Below are positions 5,261 through 7,865 of a stretch of 7,865 bases of DNA, in pieces. Source of the DNA: Bordetella parapertussis (GTDB lineage Bacteria; Pseudomonadota; Gammaproteobacteria; Burkholderiales; Burkholderiaceae_C); assembly GCA_945900695.1 (NCBI GenBank), contig CAMDJU010000117.1, forward strand, positions 1 through 7,865, in the 5' to 3' direction. The notes under the pieces were generated by a model, which saw nothing but the letters and a program-made list of their open reading frames with translations, had not been told where the DNA came from and did no database searches. The position numbers were made by a program, and so were the translations under genes. Position 1 is the first letter of the stretch. The number at the start of each line of letters is the position of its first letter.

Positions 5261-6217
5261 GATTTTGAGCAACCGATTGCCGAACTCGAAGCCAAGATCG
5301 AAGAACTGCGCTATGTGCAAACCGAGTCTGCGGTGGACATTTCCACCGAGATCGATCAACTGCACAAAAAAAGCCAGCAGCTGACCAAAACCATCTACAG
5401 CGACCTCAATTCTTGGCAAATCACCAAGATCGCCCGCCACCCTGAGCGGCCTTATACGATGGATTACATCAACGACATCTTCACCGATTTTGTCGAGATG
5501 CATGGCGACCGCCACTTCGCCGATGACCAAAGCATTGTGGGCGGTTTGGCCCGCTTCAATGGACAGGCGTGCATGGTGTTGGGCCATCAAAAGGGGCGCG
5601 ACACCAAGGAGCGGGCATTGCGCAACTTTGGCATGTGCCGCCCCGAGGGCTACCGCAAAGCCCTGCGCCTGATGAAGACCGCCGAAAAGTTCAAGTTGCC
5701 GGTGTTCACCTTTGTGGACACCCCCGGCGCATACCCGGGCATTGATGCCGAAGAGCGCAGCCAAAGCGAGGCCATTGGGCGCAATATTTTTGAGATGGCC
5801 CAACTCGAGGTGCCCATCATCACCACCATCATTGGCGAGGGTGGCTCCGGCGGGGCCTTGGCCATCAGCGTGGCAGACCAGGTGTTGATGCTGCAATATG
5901 CGGTGTATTCCGTCATCAGCCCCGAGGGTTGTGCGTCTATTTTGTGGAAAACCAGTGAGCGCGCCGCCGATGCGGCCGAGGCCCTGGCCATCACCGCGCA
6001 CCGCCTCAAGGCCTTGGGCCTCATCGACAAAATCGTCAACGAACCTTTGGGTGGGGCGCACCGCGACCCCAAGCACATGGCGGCCCAACTCAAGCGCGGC
6101 TTGGGCGACGCCTTTCGCCAAGTCAGCGACCTCAAAGTCAAAGAGCTGCTCGACAAGCGCTACGAGCGGTTGCAAAGTTACGGCCGCTACACCGACACGA
6201 AAGTCGAAGCCCAATGA
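5240..6217 (+). CDS. accA: Acetyl-CoA carboxylase carboxyltransferase subunit alpha AccA
   Basis: AccA pairs with AccD to form the carboxyltransferase that moves the carboxyl group from biotin on AccB to acetyl-CoA. This yields malonyl-CoA for fatty acid synthesis. Starting at TTG 5240 the protein is 325 residues (E. coli 319). It begins [20 protein letters not shown], aligning directly with the E. coli N-terminus. Other landmarks are [13 protein letters not shown] (65-77), [10 protein letters not shown] (115-124), [11 protein letters not shown] (135-145), DTPGAYPG (160-167), the glycine-rich [11 protein letters not shown] (198-208), [11 protein letters not shown] (227-237) and EPLGGAHR (268-275). 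There is no zinc finger, as expected because that lies in AccD. An upstream in-frame ATG at 5135 would add 35 residues overlapping the glycosylase gene and lacks family support. The stop is followed closely by tilS. The start region can fold into a hairpin, a possible point of translational control. Confidence 0.97.
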   Translation: MSKKTFLDFEQPIAELEAKIEELRYVQTESAVDISTEIDQLHKKSQQLTKTIYSDLNSWQITKIARHPERPYTMDYINDIFTDFVEMHGDRHFADDQSIVGGLARFNGQACMVLGHQKGRDTKERALRNFGMCRPEGYRKALRLMKTAEKFKLPVFTFVDTPGAYPGIDAEERSQSEAIGRNIFEMAQLEVPIITTIIGEGGSGGALAISVADQVLMLQYAVYSVISPEGCASILWKTSERAADAAEALAITAHRLKALGLIDKIVNEPLGGAHRDPKHMAAQLKRGLGDAFRQVSDLKVKELLDKRYERLQSYGRYTDTKVEAQ

Positions 6218-6228
6218 GCCCCGGGTGA
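6214..6228 (+). other. Four-codon minigene bridging accA and tilS
   Basis: The accA TGA overlaps an ATG as ATGA (6214-6217). That ATG opens a frame of four codons, ending in a TGA (6226-6228) that overlaps the proposed tilS GTG start as GTGA. It cannot make a meaningful protein but could pass terminating ribosomes from accA to tilS. It may equally be chance. Confidence 0.3.
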
Positions 6229-7190
6229 GCGCCAGCAGCCCCCCCACCGATCACCCGCTGACCCAGGCATTGAAGGCCTTGGACCACTTGCCACCCAAGG
6301 TGGTGGCCTTGAGTGGCGGCGCCGACTCCACCGCCATGCTGCTCGCTTGCGCCCAACGCTGGCCGGGGCAGGTCAGGGCGGTGCACATTCACCACAGCTT
6401 GCAATCCGCAGCCGACACCTTCGCCCAACATTGCGAGGCCTTGTGCGCTCGCTGGCAAGTGCCCTTGGTGGTGCTCCACGTGCAAGCCCACCACGCCAGC
6501 GGTGAAAGCCCCGAAGAAGCCGCCCGCAACGCCCGATACGTGGGCATTGAAGCCGTGTTGCAACAGCATTGGGGCGGTGGTTTGCGACATGTGGTGCTGG
6601 CCCAGCATGCCGACGACCAGGCCGAAACGGTGCTGCTTGCGCTGTCGCGCGGGGCCGGTTTGCCCGGCTTGGCAGCCATGCCGGCCCAGCGCATGCGGGG
6701 CGATATTCATTTGCACCGACCCTGGTTGGCCTTGCCGGGCGTGCTGGTTCGACCCTGGCTGCAAGCCCAGGGCCAAACGTGGTGTGAAGACCCCACCAAC
6801 CAAGATACCCGCTACACCCGCAACCGCATTCGCGCTGAGTTGCTTCCTGTGTGGGAAGCGCTGTTCCCCAGCTTTCGCCAAACGCTGGCCCGAACAGCGG
6901 GCCATGCGGCCCAAGCCCAGGCCTTGCTGGACGAGGTGGCCACGCAAGACCTGGCCCTGGTGGGGCAACCGCCACGGTTGGCGGCTTTACAGCCACTCAG
7001 CCCAGCGCGCCAAGCCAATGTGCTGCGCCATTGGCTCAAGGGTCTGGGTGTGCGCGCCAGCCATGCGCAACTGCAAGCGCTGATGCAACAGGTTCAGGCC
7101 TGCACCACCCGCGGCCACCGCATCCACCTCAAGGTGGGTGAGGGGTTTGTGCACAGGGTGGAGGAATGCATCGATTGGTACAATCGCTAG
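6225..7190 (+). CDS. tilS: tRNA(Ile)-lysidine synthetase TilS (short form)
   Basis: TilS attaches lysine to C34 of the CAU-anticodon tRNA-Ile, using ATP, so that it reads AUA as isoleucine instead of AUG. With GTG at 6225 the protein is 321 residues. It shows the PP-loop ATP-pyrophosphatase motif SGGADS (30-35), VHIHHSLQ (53-60), SPEEAARNARY (95-105), LAQHADDQAETVLL (125-138), RPWL (176-179) and the tRNA-contact region EDPTNQDTRYTRNRIR (188-203). The start is inferred: no ATG lies between the accA end and the P-loop, and GTG leaves 29 residues ahead of SGGADS. The Shine-Dalgarno is weak. E. coli TilS is 432 residues; this one ends after the middle substrate-binding domain and lacks the C-terminal domain, as in some other bacteria (Aquifex, about 311). 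The sequence ends cleanly, so this is not an obvious truncation. It follows accA by seven bases and carries a likely lysC promoter in its last codons. Confidence 0.95.
   Translation: MSASSPPTDHPLTQALKALDHLPPKVVALSGGADSTAMLLACAQRWPGQVRAVHIHHSLQSAADTFAQHCEALCARWQVPLVVLHVQAHHASGESPEEAARNARYVGIEAVLQQHWGGGLRHVVLAQHADDQAETVLLALSRGAGLPGLAAMPAQRMRGDIHLHRPWLALPGVLVRPWLQAQGQTWCEDPTNQDTRYTRNRIRAELLPVWEALFPSFRQTLARTAGHAAQAQALLDEVATQDLALVGQPPRLAALQPLSPARQANVLRHWLKGLGVRASHAQLQALMQQVQACTTRGHRIHLKVGEGFVHRVEECIDWYNR
7172..7186. repeat. Inverted repeat CGATTG-GTA-CAATCG over the lysC -10 box
   Basis: CGATTG (7172-7177) and CAATCG (7181-7186) are perfect complements around GTA. The repeat spans the extended -10 element of the candidate lysC promoter and the final tilS codons (D-W-Y-N-R). 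It could be an operator, or the symmetry may arise from the -10 sequence plus coding constraint. Confidence 0.4.
7176..7184 (+). promoter_or_regulatory. Candidate extended -10 promoter of lysC
   Basis: TGGTACAAT combines a TGN extension with TACAAT, five of six matches to TATAAT. No good -35 lies 16-18 bases upstream, which is tolerated by extended -10 promoters. Transcription would begin near 7191, just after the tilS TAG, giving a leader of about 27 bases to the lysC ATG. Confidence 0.5.
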
Positions 7191-7217
7191 CTTTGCTTCG
7201 AAACAGCCTCACACACC

Positions 7218-7865
7218 ATGGCTTTGATCGTTCACAAATACGGCGGCACCTCGATGGGCTCGACCGAGCGCATCCGCAATGTCGCCAAGCGCGTGGCCAA
7301 ATGGGCCCGTGCTGGCCACCAAATGGTGGTCGTCCCCTCCGCCATGAGCGGCGAAACCAATCGCTTGCTCGGTTTGGCCAAAGAGCTGGCCCCCAGCCGC
7401 GAAGAAACCCCTTATCAACGCGAACTCGACATGCTTGCCGCCACGGGCGAACAAGCCTCGTCGGCCCTGTTGGCCATTGCCTTGCAAGCCGAGGGCATGC
7501 CCTCGGTCAGCTACGCCGGTTGGCAAGTGCCCATCCGCACCAACAGTGCCTTCACCAAAGCGCGCATCGAATCCATTGACGACACCCGGGTCCGTGCCGA
7601 CTTGGACGCGGGCAAGGTGGTCATCATCACCGGCTTTCAGGGCCTGGACCCCGAGCAAAACATCACCACCTTGGGGCGCGGCGGCTCTGACACCTCGGCC
7701 GTGGCCGTGGCCGCCTCCCTCAAAGCCCACGAGTGTTTGATTTACACCGATGTGGACGGCGTCTACACCACCGACCCCCGCGTGGTGCCAGAGGCGCGCC
7801 GATTGCGTGCCATCTGCTTTGAGGAAATGCTGGAAATGGCCTCGTTGGGCAGCAAGGTGCTGCAA
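7218..7865 (+). CDS. lysC: Aspartate kinase LysC (partial at right edge)
   Basis: Aspartate kinase phosphorylates L-aspartate with ATP, the first step toward lysine, threonine, methionine and diaminopimelate. The frame is open from ATG 7218 through the last base, giving 216 residues of a protein usually a little over 400. Kinase-domain landmarks are the N-terminal [12 protein letters not shown] (4-15), [15 protein letters not shown] (37-51), [10 protein letters not shown] (77-86), RTNSAF (107-112), ITGFQG (137-142), [16 protein letters not shown] (151-166) and [13 protein letters not shown] (176-188). Tyr in KYGGTS replaces the more common Phe, a variant I associate with betaproteobacterial LysC. 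The regulatory ACT domains that bind feedback inhibitors lie beyond the window. There is no Shine-Dalgarno sequence before the ATG. It is 27 bases from tilS but probably has its own promoter. Confidence 0.96.
   Translation, partial: MALIVHKYGGTSMGSTERIRNVAKRVAKWARAGHQMVVVPSAMSGETNRLLGLAKELAPSREETPYQRELDMLAATGEQASSALLAIALQAEGMPSVSYAGWQVPIRTNSAFTKARIESIDDTRVRADLDAGKVVIITGFQGLDPEQNITTLGRGGSDTSAVAVAASLKAHECLIYTDVDGVYTTDPRVVPEARRLRAICFEEMLEMASLGSKVLQ

Noticed and set aside
5081..6247. 388-codon open frame antisense to accA
   Set aside because: It mirrors a highly conserved accA gene and has no recognisable domain. Long antisense frames are expected where third positions are G/C-rich.
6138..6968. 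276-codon antisense frame over tilS
   Set aside because: The sense frame has full TilS motifs; the antisense is a codon-bias shadow.
7209..7865. Antisense open frame over lysC
   Set aside because: The plus strand encodes an unmistakable aspartate kinase from 7218 to the edge.
1..7865. A defence system, prophage, transposon or other accessory island
   Set aside because: Every gene is a core-type gene in tight, conserved-looking order. I found no recombinase, terminal repeats, tRNA-flanked insertion or shift in codon style.

Overview
The window is a gene-dense stretch of GC-rich bacterial chromosome. Its protein sequences and gene order (DUF349 gene, lpxH, ppiB, ppiA, TPR gene, then cysS, AlkA-like glycosylase, accA, tilS, lysC) fit a betaproteobacterium of the Burkholderiales, most likely a member of the Comamonadaceae. 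The family is inferred from remembered synteny and sequence flavour, not from a search. I see no mobile elements, CRISPR arrays, tRNA or rRNA genes, defence genes or clear signs of recent transfer, and no new multi-gene system. The items worth a second look are regulatory and architectural.

Left part (1-3074): the 3' end of a plus-strand DUF349-family gene meets a minus-strand operon tail to tail, with a 23-base coding overlap. Read in its own direction, that operon is TPR protein, exported cyclophilin (ppiA), cytosolic cyclophilin (ppiB), lpxH. The first three genes are tightly coupled: the TPR stop overlaps the ppiA start as ATGA, and ppiA and ppiB are separated by one base. The products point to the envelope: an exported TPR protein, an exported prolyl isomerase, a cytosolic prolyl isomerase and a lipid A enzyme.

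Divergent spacer (3075-3183): the only real intergenic region. It holds candidate promoters for both directions and a cluster of TGTCA half-sites, including GTGTCA-N4-TGACAC over the presumed cysS -35 box.

Right part (3184-7865): a plus-strand run of housekeeping genes. cysS (cysteinyl-tRNA synthetase) overlaps an AlkA-like DNA glycosylase gene by one base. accA (acetyl-CoA carboxylase alpha subunit) follows, with a TTG start and strong Shine-Dalgarno sequence inside a potential hairpin or pseudoknot. tilS (tRNA-Ile lysidine synthetase, a short form) starts at GTG seven bases after accA. lysC (aspartate kinase) runs off the right edge and appears to have its own promoter inside the last codons of tilS. 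The two edge genes are partial.
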